64,000 bases of DNA, taken from NCBI GenBank assembly GCA_022820645.1, contig JAJEFD010000018.1:31252-95251 (forward strand), in the 5' to 3' direction. This document shows, in pieces, positions 38,541 through 46,892 of this stretch. How positions within the stretch are numbered: the stretch's first letter is position 1; each line of letters begins with the position of its first letter. A program made the position numbers and the translations under genes. The notes beneath the pieces were generated by a model, which saw only the letters and a list, made by a program, of their open reading frames with translations, ran no database searches and had not been told where the DNA came from. This DNA is from Dehalococcoidia bacterium (lineage in GTDB: Bacteria; Chloroflexota; Dehalococcoidia; Lucifugimonadales; Australimonadaceae).

Positions 38541-39767
38541 ATGGTGAACGTCGCCGCTCTGCGCTGTAAGGAATGTTCCCGCGAATACCCCATCGGCGCT
38601 TTCAACGTCTGTGATTTCTGCTTCGGGCCGCTGGAAGTCGTCTACGATATGGACGCCATCGCGGACATCGCCAGCAGAGAGCGCATCATGTCCGGCCCCA
38701 ACAGCCTCTGGCGCTACGCCGACTTCCTCCCGGCCGAGTACAACCCTCTCGTGGACATCAACGCCGGGTTCACTCCGCTCATCCGCTCACGCGGGCTCGC
38801 GGAGCGCCTCGGGCTCGAGGAACTCTGGATCAAGAACGACAGCGTCAACCCCTCGTACTCGTTCAAGGACCGCGTCGTGGCTGTCGCTACCGCCAAGGCT
38901 CTGGAGCTCGGCTTCGAGACGCTCGCCTGCGCCTCGACCGGCAACCTCGCATGCGCCGTCGCCGCCCACGCAGCCCGGGCCGGCATGAAGGCATACGTCT
39001 TCATCCCGTCGGACCTGGAGGCCGGCAAGGTGCTGGGCGCGGCCATCTACGATCCGACCATGATCGCCGTCAACGGCAGCTACGACGACGTGAACCGCCT
39101 CTGCAGTGAACTGGCCGACCAGTACCAGTGGGCGTTCGTGAACATCAACGTCCGCCCCTTCTACGCCGACGGCAGCAAGACGCTCGGCTACGAGGTCGCG
39201 GAGCAGTTGGGGTGGCGCGCTCCCGCGCACGCGGTTGCGCCGTCGGCGTCCGGCGCGATGTTCACAAAGATCTACCAGGGGCTCAAGGAGTTCGAGTACA
39301 CCGGCATCATCGACAACGTAGAGACGCGGATGCACTGCGCACAGGCGCGCGGCTGCTCGCCCATCGCGACCGCCTACGAAGAGGGACGCTTCGTGATACG
39401 TCCCGTGAAACCGGCCACCATCGCCAAGTCGCTCGGCATTGGCAATCCAGCCGACGGCTACTACGCGCTGAAGACCATCGAGGCGTCCGGCGGCTCCGCC
39501 GTCATCGCTGAGGAGCACGAGGTCGCTGAGGGCATCAAGCTCCTCGCACAGACCGAGGGCATCTTCACAGAGGGCGCGGGCGGCGTCGCGATAGCCGGAC
39601 TGAAGCGTCTCGTCGAGCGCGGCGAGATCCAGCCGGACGAGCCGACCGTTGTCTATATCACCGGCAACGGACTCAAGACGACGGAGATCGTGAGCGACGT
39701 CGTGAAACCCATCCTCATCGAGGGTACCGTTTCCGCTTTCGAGCAGGGCGTAGGAGTGAAGGCCTGA
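38541..39767 (+). CDS. thrC: Threonine synthase-like PLP enzyme
   Basis: 408 aa. Fold-type II PLP enzyme with an N-terminal zinc-ribbon (CKECSREY and CDFCFGP). The PLP lysine is in NPSYSFKDRVV and the phosphate loop in STGNLACAVAAH. Family members make threonine from O-phosphohomoserine, but related enzymes make cysteate or cysteine. Neighbours (NIL domain, MoaD-like carrier, redoxin selenoprotein) hint at sulfur-transfer chemistry. A strong AGGAGG lies 7 bases before the ATG. Threonine synthase remains the default name. Confidence 0.85.
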   Translation: MVNVAALRCKECSREYPIGAFNVCDFCFGPLEVVYDMDAIADIASRERIMSGPNSLWRYADFLPAEYNPLVDINAGFTPLIRSRGLAERLGLEELWIKNDSVNPSYSFKDRVVAVATAKALELGFETLACASTGNLACAVAAHAARAGMKAYVFIPSDLEAGKVLGAAIYDPTMIAVNGSYDDVNRLCSELADQYQWAFVNINVRPFYADGSKTLGYEVAEQLGWRAPAHAVAPSASGAMFTKIYQGLKEFEYTGIIDNVETRMHCAQARGCSPIATAYEEGRFVIRPVKPATIAKSLGIGNPADGYYALKTIEASGGSAVIAEEHEVAEGIKLLAQTEGIFTEGAGGVAIAGLKRLVERGEIQPDEPTVVYITGNGLKTTEIVSDVVKPILIEGTVSAFEQGVGVKA

Positions 39768-39772
39768 ACGCC

Positions 39773-40021
39773 ATGGCCACAACGATGCAGCGGGTGCGCT
39801 TCACCTTTCTGGACCATATGATCAAGCAGCCCGTCATCTACCGGATGGGGCACGACTTCGACGTGGTCACGAACATCCGCCGCGCAGACGTGCAGGAAGG
39901 CGTCGGGTGGGTGATACTTGAGGTTGAAGGTGAGTTGGAAGAGATCGAGCGCGGCCTGGACTGGGTCCGCTCGCTTGGCGTCAGGGTCGACCACGCGCTT
40001 GGCGACCTGATAGAACCGTAA
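39773..40021 (+). CDS. NIL-domain protein
   Basis: 82 aa, a single NIL (ferredoxin-like, ACT-resembling) domain as found at the C-terminus of MetN transporters and in NIL-ferredoxins involved in homocysteine synthesis: RVRFTFLDHMIKQPVIYRM, then NIRRADVQEGVGWVILEVEG. It starts 6 bases after the thrC-like stop and 20 bases before the MoaD-like gene, so it belongs to the same operon. It may bind methionine or a sulfur donor. Confidence 0.87.
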   Translation: MATTMQRVRFTFLDHMIKQPVIYRMGHDFDVVTNIRRADVQEGVGWVILEVEGELEEIERGLDWVRSLGVRVDHALGDLIEP

Positions 40022-40040
40022 CCCGGAGGAACCAGGCAGG

Positions 40041-40316
40041 ATGAGCGTAACCGTACGCATACCCGGTCCGCTGCGGCGGATCACCAATGGGACCGACAAG
40101 GCAGCAGTGACCGCCGAGACGCTCGGCGGCGTCATCGCGGAACTCGAGGCGCAGTTCCCCGGCATCCAGGAGCGCATCCTGGACGAGAACGGCGCGCTGC
40201 GCTACTTCGTGAACCTCTACCTGAACAACGAGGACGTGCGCTTCCTGGAAGGGTTGAGCACGCCCGTCAAGGCGGGCGACGAGGTCAGCATCGTCCCCGC
40301 CGTCGCGGGGGGATAG
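40041..40316 (+). CDS. MoaD/ThiS-family sulfur carrier
   Basis: 91 aa ubiquitin-like protein that ends in Gly-Gly (VSIVPAVAGG), the tail that is adenylated and turned into a thiocarboxylate. Long-type MoaD-like carriers of this size serve molybdopterin, cysteine (CysO) or homocysteine (HcyS) synthesis. The partners here are a thrC-like PLP enzyme and a NIL protein rather than moa genes, favouring amino-acid sulfur donation. GGAGGAA precedes the ATG. Confidence 0.9.
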   Translation: MSVTVRIPGPLRRITNGTDKAAVTAETLGGVIAELEAQFPGIQERILDENGALRYFVNLYLNNEDVRFLEGLSTPVKAGDEVSIVPAVAGG

Positions 40317-40331
40317 GCGCGAGCCGTTCCG

Positions 40332-41027
40332 ATGCCTGGCCCCAGGAACAACGACGAGTACTCCGAGCGGGAACTCGAGGAGATCGAGGAGTTGAACCGC
40401 TTGCCGGAGGACCATCGCTCGCTCTTCCAGAATCCGTGGTGGCAACGCATCGCCATCGGGTTCTCGGCGCTCATCGTCCTCTCGCTGCTCTTCCCGGTCG
40501 TCGCTCTCTCGTGTAACGGCAACTCTGACCCCGGCCCGGAGCCTACGAACGGCCTCCCCGTGCCGGACTTCGAGCTCGCCGCCGCGCAGGGCGGCCTCGT
40601 CAGCCTCTCCGATACGCTCGCGGCCAACGAGGCTGTCGTGGTGGTCTTCTACCGGGGCAACTTCTGAGGGACCTGCATCAACCAGCTCGGCGAGCTGGAG
40701 CAGGCCTACGACGAGATACGCGCCCTGGATGCTGAACTCATCGCCCTGAGCACGGACGACGTACCCCGCGCCCAGAACATGCAGCAGCGCACCGGCGCCA
40801 GGTACCCCGTCCTGGCAGACCCGGACCAAGCGGTCGCCAAGGCGTACGGCGTATTCGACCTGCTGGGCGACGGCGTGGCGGCGCCCACGACCATCATCCT
40901 GACCTCGGAGCGCATCGTCGCGATGCAGGTGGGGCAAGCCATCGGCGACCGGCCCACCACCGCCTCCATCCTCCACACCCTCCGGCAGCTCAAAGCCGGG
41001 GAACTGGAACCCGCGGCACAGAGCTAG
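40332..41027 (+). CDS. Membrane-anchored peroxiredoxin-like selenoprotein (in-frame UGA = Sec)
   Basis: 231 aa when the TGA at 40665-40667 is read as selenocysteine (residue 112). Residues ~40-61 form one membrane helix (IAIGFSALIVLSLLFPVVAL) and 78-230 an AhpC/TSA fold. The active site reads FYRGNF-U-GTC-INQLGEL, aligning with FYRGxWCPxC of ordinary members, so the UGA stands exactly at the peroxidatic/redox Cys with a resolving Cys115. The frame stays open for 119 codons after it with continuous family homology (DPDQAVAKAYGVFD). A SECIS-like hairpin follows directly. Conventional gene calling would split it in two. A TGC-to-TGA mutation is the alternative. Confidence 0.85.
40668..40706 (+). 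promoter_or_regulatory. Bacterial SECIS-like hairpin
   Basis: CCAGCTC (40682-40688), loop GGC, GAGCTGG (40692-40698) is a perfect 7-bp apical stem, extended by CCTGC (40672-40676) with GCAGG (40700-40704) across an internal bulge. The loop starts with G about 21 bases after the UGA, within the range and loop rule known for SelB recognition. Confidence 0.78.
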
Positions 41028-41031
41028 CCCT

Positions 41032-42690
41032 CTACGCCCCCAGCTCCCGCACGACGCTGGCGACGCGCTCCGGCGCGATGCCGCGGTGCGTGCGCGACGA
41101 GCCAACGCCGTCCAGCAGCACCCACGAGATCTGCCCTGCCGTCGTCTTCTTGTCCCGGCTCATCGCTTCGAGGATCGCCTCCGGCTCGACGCCCATGTAC
41201 GCGGACGGCAGTCCGAACCGGGCGATGAGCGACGCCTGCCTCTCGACCAGTTCCGGCGGCGTCACGCCCTCCAGCATCCCGAGGCGGGCCGCGCCCGTCA
41301 TGCCGATGGCGACCGCCTCGCCGTGCAGGTAGGCGTCGTATCCCGCGGCCGCCTCCAGGCCGTGCCCGATCGTGTGGCCGTAGTTCAGCAGTTGACGCAG
41401 CCCGCTCATCTCGCGCTCGTCCGCGCTGACCATGCGCGCCTTCACCGCAGCGTTCCACGCGACCGCGCGCGTCGTCAGCTCCGGGTCCAGCGATTGCAGC
41501 GCGTCGGCGTGCTCCTCGTACAGGTCCACCAGCCCCGCTTCGAGCGCGAGTCCGTGCTTCACCGCCTCTGCCCACCCCTCGCGCAGCGCCCGCTCCGGCA
41601 GTGTTCGCAGCGCCGACACGTCCGTCAGCACCATCGCCGGATGGTGGAACGCGCCAACCATGTTCTTCGCAACCGGCAGGTCGACGCCCGTCTTGCCGCC
41701 GATGCTCGAATCGACCATCGCCGTCAGCGACGTCGGAACCTGCACGACCCGTATCCCGCGCAGAAACGTCGCCGCGACGTAGCCCGCGAGGTCGCCGACG
41801 ACGCCCCCGCCGACCGCAACGATGGCGTCCCGGCGCTCCACTCGCCGCTCGGCGAGCCATTCGTAGAGGACGGTTGCCGTCGCCAGGTTCTTGCTTGCTT
41901 CGCCTGCGGGGAAGGTGAACATCCCCATGTCGATGCCTGCTGCGTGCAGCGACCGTTGCGCAGCACGTCCGTACGGGTGGACGACGTTGCTGTCGCACAC
42001 GATGAACGCCCGGCCGGACAACCCCATCTGCCCGAGGCGGCGTCCCAACTGGTCCTCCAGCGTGTCCCACCCCACGAACACGGGGTACGCGCCCTGCTCC
42101 AGCCGCACGGTTGCCGCGAGTTCCGGGTCGTCCTCCCACGCCGACGGCGCACCGAGCCGGCGCCACGCCCGTACGACCTCGAGCGCAGCCTGCTCGATCG
42201 TCAGGTCGTCTGTGTGCACGGTCCAGTGCGCATGCGCGTAGGCCCACTGGCGCTCGCGCTTCAGCGACTCGATGCGTCCCAGCGGATCGTCGGACTGCAG
42301 CATCGGGCGCGTCATCGCCTCGGCGCCGTCCAGCTCCGCGATGTGCGAGAGCCTCCGGTAGACCGTCTCCGGACGCGCCTCCAACGCCACGACAAGCCCG
42401 GAACTCAGCATCCCGCCAAGCGACTGGTCGTGCATGACCGACCCCGCTCCCGTCGAAACGACAACGTGCTCCTCGCGCGCGAACTCCGCGATGGTGGCGC
42501 GCTCCAGTTCGCGGAACGCGGGCTCGCCGTCCTCCGCGAAGACGCGCTCGACCGGCTTGCCTGCGCGCTCGACGATGCGCTCGTCGGCGTCCTCGAACCG
42601 CCAGCCGAGCAGGCGCGCCGTGCTGCGCCCGACGGCGCTCTTCCCCGCGCCGGAGAAACCGATGAGATAGATGCGGTTGCGGGTGGTCAT
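41032..42690 (-). CDS. aroKB: Shikimate kinase - 3-dehydroquinate synthase fusion
   Basis: 552 aa from the ATG at 42690; a longer upstream frame is out of character and ignored. Residues 1-~180 are shikimate kinase (P-loop GFSGAGKSAVG, FRELERATI), phosphorylating shikimate. Residues ~190-552 are dehydroquinate synthase (GGGVVGDLAGYVAATFLRG; DSSIGGKTGVDLP; NYGHTIGHGLEA), making 3-dehydroquinate from DAHP with NAD and a divalent metal. Both active sites look intact. It is downstream of aroC with a small membrane-protein gene between. Confidence 0.94.
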   Translation of the reverse strand: MTTRNRIYLIGFSGAGKSAVGRSTARLLGWRFEDADERIVERAGKPVERVFAEDGEPAFRELERATIAEFAREEHVVVSTGAGSVMHDQSLGGMLSSGLVVALEARPETVYRRLSHIAELDGAEAMTRPMLQSDDPLGRIESLKRERQWAYAHAHWTVHTDDLTIEQAALEVVRAWRRLGAPSAWEDDPELAATVRLEQGAYPVFVGWDTLEDQLGRRLGQMGLSGRAFIVCDSNVVHPYGRAAQRSLHAAGIDMGMFTFPAGEASKNLATATVLYEWLAERRVERRDAIVAVGGGVVGDLAGYVAATFLRGIRVVQVPTSLTAMVDSSIGGKTGVDLPVAKNMVGAFHHPAMVLTDVSALRTLPERALREGWAEAVKHGLALEAGLVDLYEEHADALQSLDPELTTRAVAWNAAVKARMVSADEREMSGLRQLLNYGHTIGHGLEAAAGYDAYLHGEAVAIGMTGAARLGMLEGVTPPELVERQASLIARFGLPSAYMGVEPEAILEAMSRDKKTTAGQISWVLLDGVGSSRTHRGIAPERVASVVRELGA

Positions 42691-42704
42691 TGCTCCCACT
42701 TCCC

Positions 42705-42890
42705 CTACAACGATTGCACCGATTCGATGACCGCGCTGATCAGAAACGCCAGCGCAACGCCTGCAAGGACGGTACCGCCTGCTACCAGGATGATCTTCGT
42801 CACGCCGGAGATGTTCCTGCTGTGCCTGAACATCCAACCCGCAGCGAGCAGCAACACGCCGGCGGCGAGCAGCAGCCCCAGGACTCTCAT
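42705..42890 (-). CDS. Small two-helix membrane protein between aro genes
   Basis: 61 aa with two hydrophobic helices (LGLLLAAGVLLLAAGWMF and IILVAGGTVLAGVALAFLIS) and a basic loop RHSRNISGVTK. It sits 21 bases after aroC and 14 bases before aroKB on the same strand, so it is probably translated with them. No link to shikimate chemistry is apparent. Confidence 0.65.
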   Translation of the reverse strand: MRVLGLLLAAGVLLLAAGWMFRHSRNISGVTKIILVAGGTVLAGVALAFLISAVIESVQSL

Positions 42891-42911
42891 GCCCCCCTTC
42901 CGATCATGCGC

Positions 42912-44123
42912 CTACGATCCGTCTCGTGGCCCGACCGTCGCAAGGTAGCTATCGTAGTTGCGGTGCGTCTCGGAAACGTGGTCGCCGCCGAACTTCTCCA
43001 TGAACGCGTCGGCGAGCGTTACGAGCACCATCGCCTCCGCGATCACGCCGCACGTCGGGACGAACGTGATGTCGCTCCGCTCGTAGTGCGCCTGGTCCAG
43101 CTCGCCGGTCGTCAGGTCGACGGACGGCAGCGGGTTCATCATCGTGGCGATGGGCTTGACGACTGCGCGGATGATGAGCGGTTCGCCGGTCGTCATGCCG
43201 CCTTCCAGCCCGCCCGCGTTGTTCGTGCGGCGGGGCCACGGCTTCGCCCATCCGCCGTTCCCGTTCCGCTCCCACTCCTCGACGGGCTTGATGACGTCGT
43301 GCACCTTGGAGCCGCGCAGGTCGGCCAGTTCGAACCCCTTGCCGACCTCGACTCCCTTCACCGCGTTCACGCTGCCCACCGACGCCATCAGCCGCGTGCT
43401 CAGCTTCGTGTCCCACTGGATGTGCGACCCCAGCCCGATGGGCAGCCCTGTCGCGACGACCTCCACGACGCCGCCAAGGCTGTCGCCTGCCTCCTTCGCC
43501 GCGTCTATCTCGCGCACCATCAGCGCGCTCGCGTCCGGGTCGGCGCAGCGCACTGGCGAGTCCTCCGCCGCATCCCAGTCCACCGGCTCGGGAGGATGCG
43601 CCTGCACCCCGCCGATATTCGTGACGTGGCTGTGCACCTCGACGCCGAACCCGGCGAGGAACGCGCGGCAGATCGCGCCCACGGCGACCCGCGACGTCGA
43701 CTCCCGCGCAGACGAGCGCTCCAGGATGTTCCTGGCGTCGTCCTGCAGGTACTTGCTGATGCCGGGCGTGTCCGCGTGGCCGGGGCGCAGGCGGTGGATC
43801 GGCGTCACCTCGCCTTCCACGGGCTCCTTCGCCATCGTGTGCGTCCACGGCTTGCCGTCCGGCCCGTTGCCGGTGGAGTGGTCCCGGTTCTCGATGAGCA
43901 TCGCGATGGGCGCGCCGGTCGTGTAGCCGTGGCGCACGCCGGACTGCAGCACCGCGTAGTCCGTCTCGATCTGCATCCGTCCGCCCCGGCCGTAACCCAT
44001 CTGGCGGCGCGCCAGGTCGGCGCGTATGTCGGCTTCGGATATGGCGATACCCGCAGGCAGCCCTTCGAGCAACGCAACGAGTCCGGGGCCGTGGGACTCG
44101 CCGGCAGTCAGGAATCGAACCAA
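42912..44123 (-). CDS. aroC: Chorismate synthase
   Basis: 403 aa. Last step of the shikimate pathway, EPSP to chorismate, with reduced FMN. FLTAGESHGPGL, the GRGGRMQIE block and the RVAVGAICRAFLA segment are characteristic. The start is TTG at 44123, with GGGAGGT 8 bases upstream. It heads the aroC / small membrane protein / aroKB run. Confidence 0.96.
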   Translation of the reverse strand: MVRFLTAGESHGPGLVALLEGLPAGIAISEADIRADLARRQMGYGRGGRMQIETDYAVLQSGVRHGYTTGAPIAMLIENRDHSTGNGPDGKPWTHTMAKEPVEGEVTPIHRLRPGHADTPGISKYLQDDARNILERSSARESTSRVAVGAICRAFLAGFGVEVHSHVTNIGGVQAHPPEPVDWDAAEDSPVRCADPDASALMVREIDAAKEAGDSLGGVVEVVATGLPIGLGSHIQWDTKLSTRLMASVGSVNAVKGVEVGKGFELADLRGSKVHDVIKPVEEWERNGNGGWAKPWPRRTNNAGGLEGGMTTGEPLIIRAVVKPIATMMNPLPSVDLTTGELDQAHYERSDITFVPTCGVIAEAMVLVTLADAFMEKFGGDHVSETHRNYDSYLATVGPRDGS

Positions 44124-44181
44124 GATGACAACCTCCCGTGCAGCGTGCCTTCATTCTACCCCACGCTCATTCTCATCGACG

Positions 44182-44210
44182 TAGACCCCGCAGACGCGCA
44201 GATGTACACT
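44182..44210 (+). promoter_or_regulatory. Promoter of Rieske oxygenase gene
   Basis: TAGACC (44182-44187), exactly 17 bp, TACACT (44205-44210). The leader is ~27 nt and carries TAGGAGG before the ATG. Confidence 0.6.
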
Positions 44211-44243
44211 CGCGCACGAGGATGCCGAGCCTAGGAGGGAACC

Positions 44244-45581
44244 ATGCTTTCGGCGACCGACAACGAACTGCTGACGCAAGTGAGCGCCGGGACCCCGATG
44301 GGCGACCTCATGCGCCGTTACTGGATCCCCGCCGTCTTCTCCTGCGAGGTTGAGGCCGACGGCGTGCCCCACCGCACCCGGCTCCTCGGCGAAGACCTCC
44401 TTGTTGTGCGCCTCACCAGCGGCGCGGTCGCCACGATGACGCCCCGTTGCCCGCATCGCACCGCATCGCTCTACTTCGGACGTAACGAGGAAGAGGGCCT
44501 GCGCTGCGGCTACCACGGCTGGAAGTTCGCTGCCGACGGCACCTGCGTGGACATGCCGAGCGAGCCCCCGGAGAGTAACTTCAAGGACAAGGTGATCCTG
44601 AAGACCTACCGCACGCTTGAGCGCAACGGCGTCATCTGGACCTACATGGGACCCGAGCAGGACTCCCCGCCGCCGCTCCCGAACCTGGAGTGGAACCTCG
44701 TGCCTGAGTCCCATTGCTACCTCACCAAGCGCATCGCCCAGAACAACTTCTTCCAGACCATCGAGGGCGAGATCGACTCCAGCCACAGCGGCTTCCTCCA
44801 CTCCAACTTCGTCGACCCTTTCCGGCTCACTTCGAAGCAGGAGCAGGGGATGATCTACAAGATGCGCGACCGCCACCCGCGCTTCCAGGTCAAGGACACG
44901 GACTACGGGGTGCTCATCGGCGCGCGCCGCAACGCGGAGGAAGACACGTACTACTGGCGCATCACCCAGTTCATGCTCCCTTTCCACACCATGATCCCTC
45001 CCTACGGCGCCGATCCGCTCTTCAGCGGCCACGCCTACATCCCCATGGACGACCACCACGTCCTCGCCGTCTGCTTCACCTACAACCCCGTGCGCCCGCT
45101 CACCGAGAGGGAACTCGACTTCCTCAAGTTCGGCCCCGGCAACGGGCAGCAGGGGCTCCACCCCACCGTGGACGGCTTCCTGCCGCCCATCCCCAACCGT
45201 CCCGAGAACGCGTGGTGGCCGAAGCACCACATAGACAACGACTTCAACGTGGACTGGGAGCGCCAGAAGACCGTCCAGTTCTCCGGTCTCCCCGGCACCT
45301 GGCCGCAGGACTCCGGAATGCAGGAGACGATGGGCCGGGTCGTCAACCGGACGATCGAGCACCTCGGCATCAGCGACACCGGCATCATCCGCACGCGCAG
45401 AGCGCTGCTCAGGGCTGCCAAGCTCCTGCGCGATTACGGCATCGAGCCCGAGTCCGCGTGGGATCCGGACGTCTACCACCTCAGGTCAGCCGCCGTCGTC
45501 CTGCCGCGCGAGGCCGAGTGGGTCGAGGCTTCCGCCGAGTACCGCACCGCGAAGGAGAACGTGAACTTCGCCGCGGTCTGA
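44244..45581 (+). CDS. Rieske-type aromatic ring-hydroxylating oxygenase, large subunit
   Basis: 445 aa. The Rieske [2Fe-2S] domain has C69-H71 (RCPHR) and C88-H91 (CGYHGW). The catalytic mononuclear-iron segment GEIDSSHSGFLHS offers the bridging Asp and two His. It belongs to the phenylpropionate/vanillate-type single-component oxygenase group, which draws electrons from a separate reductase; none is nearby. A well-placed Shine-Dalgarno and its own promoter suggest a single gene. Substrate unknown. Confidence 0.9.
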   Translation: MLSATDNELLTQVSAGTPMGDLMRRYWIPAVFSCEVEADGVPHRTRLLGEDLLVVRLTSGAVATMTPRCPHRTASLYFGRNEEEGLRCGYHGWKFAADGTCVDMPSEPPESNFKDKVILKTYRTLERNGVIWTYMGPEQDSPPPLPNLEWNLVPESHCYLTKRIAQNNFFQTIEGEIDSSHSGFLHSNFVDPFRLTSKQEQGMIYKMRDRHPRFQVKDTDYGVLIGARRNAEEDTYYWRITQFMLPFHTMIPPYGADPLFSGHAYIPMDDHHVLAVCFTYNPVRPLTERELDFLKFGPGNGQQGLHPTVDGFLPPIPNRPENAWWPKHHIDNDFNVDWERQKTVQFSGLPGTWPQDSGMQETMGRVVNRTIEHLGISDTGIIRTRRALLRAAKLLRDYGIEPESAWDPDVYHLRSAAVVLPREAEWVEASAEYRTAKENVNFAAV

Positions 45582-45595
45582 GGTGTTTGACTCCC

Positions 45596-46459
45596 TTACG
45601 CAGCCATCTCCTCGGTTTCCGGCGCAGGCGCGGGCTGGACAACGTACCCTTCGCGGATGACTCCCGCTTCGATGTCCCAGCGCGGCCCCTCGCCCTCGAT
45701 GACCGCCTCGCCCACCCACAACTTGTACGCCGTCCATGCGGCCATGGCTGCGTCCAACTGGTCGTCCGTGGGTGTGTCGTCGGATGGCAATTGCACGCCC
45801 AGCCCAGTCAGCAGTTCGGTGCGGACCTGGCGTCCCTCCAACGTGCGTTTCGTAGGAAGCTTCGTTCCGTTCGACGCCACCTTCCACGCCCCGCCCGGAA
45901 ACACTTCGATCAGCGTTGCGTTGGAGGCGGGTGTGCCGTCCAGCCCCAGCAGGCGGAACCGGCTCCCGCTCTCGACCAGCCGGTGGAAGAGTCGCACCGA
46001 CCCCACTATCAGGCCCGAGTACGGCTTGCCGTCTGTCGGCAGTGTGTAGGGCGTGCGTCCGGGAGCGTTCACGCGCCGCTCCGACTCCCGCATCGTCGCT
46101 TCCGGCGAACCGGCCAGCCCCTGCGGGCCGTCTATGGCAAGGATGAAGGATCGCCCGATGGCACGGTCCGGGATGATGTGCGAAGCATCTTCGCGGTAGT
46201 CCCACTGCCCGAATGAGCAGGTCAGGTCGGTATCGAGCACTGCGTAGTCGCAGGGACGCTTCTGCGCTGCCGTTGGGTCGGAGAGATCGAGTCCGATGAA
46301 GCAGCGTCCGCCGCCGAGTTCACGCCCGCCGCCGCGGTGCCCCATCGTGCGGCGCTGCCGCCACTTGGCGATGTAGCGCGCCGTAACGGCAGCCGCCAGC
46401 ACCGAAGCGCCTGCCGCTCCATACACACGGGGGTTCCCTCGCATACGCATGCGCGGCAT
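45596..46459 (-). CDS. DUF429 (predicted RNase H-like) protein
   Basis: 287 aa. CFIGLDLSDP and FILAIDGPQGLAGSP give the two acidic RNase H-like positions, and the C-terminal DQLDAAMAAWTAYKLW is the DUF429 tail. The first ~35 residues include a weakly hydrophobic AAGASVLAAAVTARYIA stretch that may be an anchor or an over-extended start. It ends 14 bases from the convergent Rieske gene and is 4 bases downstream of ruvX. No experimentally known function is established for this family. Confidence 0.8.
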   Translation of the reverse strand: MPRMRMRGNPRVYGAAGASVLAAAVTARYIAKWRQRRTMGHRGGGRELGGGRCFIGLDLSDPTAAQKRPCDYAVLDTDLTCSFGQWDYREDASHIIPDRAIGRSFILAIDGPQGLAGSPEATMRESERRVNAPGRTPYTLPTDGKPYSGLIVGSVRLFHRLVESGSRFRLLGLDGTPASNATLIEVFPGGAWKVASNGTKLPTKRTLEGRQVRTELLTGLGVQLPSDDTPTDDQLDAAMAAWTAYKLWVGEAVIEGEGPRWDIEAGVIREGYVVQPAPAPETEEMAA

Positions 46460-46463
46460 TCTA

Positions 46464-46892
46464 TCAAGCCTCCCCGGAGTTGCGCTTGCCGTCCAGCCAT
46501 GCCTGCAGGATCACAACCGCCGCCGCCGCGTCCACCGCACCCTTCCCAGGCCTGTGCCGACCCCGGCCCTGCCTACGGCCTGCCGTCAAAGCGCGCTCCG
46601 CTTCCGCAGACGAGAGCCGCTCGTCAACAGTGTCGACCGCGAGCCCTGCTTCCTGCAGCCTGCGCACGAACTCCTGCACGGCCAGTGCCTGTGGCCCCAC
46701 GCGTCCGGACATCGAGTACGGCATCCCCACGACGACAACCCTCGCATCCCGCGCGTGCGCCTCCCGCACCACGTCTTGAGTGGCTTCCGGGGTGTTCTCG
46801 ATGACTCCTGCCGGGACCGCGATGCCTGAATCCATGTCGCCCGAAGCAACGCCGATGCGGCGTTCGCCAACGTCGAGCCCGAGCGCGCGCAT
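46464..46892 (-). CDS. ruvX: Holliday junction resolvase-like RuvX/YqgF
   Basis: 142 aa RNase H-like fold. LGLDVGERRIGVASGD carries the first catalytic Asp; VGMPYSMSGRVGPQA and VDERLSSAEAE follow, ending in the DAAAAVVILQAWLD acidic helix. The family acts in 16S rRNA 5' processing and is also called a putative resolvase. The start overlaps the alaS stop by one base (TGATG), the usual alaS-ruvX arrangement. Confidence 0.93.
   Translation of the reverse strand: MRALGLDVGERRIGVASGDMDSGIAVPAGVIENTPEATQDVVREAHARDARVVVVGMPYSMSGRVGPQALAVQEFVRRLQEAGLAVDTVDERLSSAEAERALTAGRRQGRGRHRPGKGAVDAAAAVVILQAWLDGKRNSGEA

Noticed and set aside
40668..41027. A separate downstream redoxin gene starting at ATG 40779
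   Set aside because: It would lack the active-site strand and has no ribosome site; the family alignment is continuous across the UGA.
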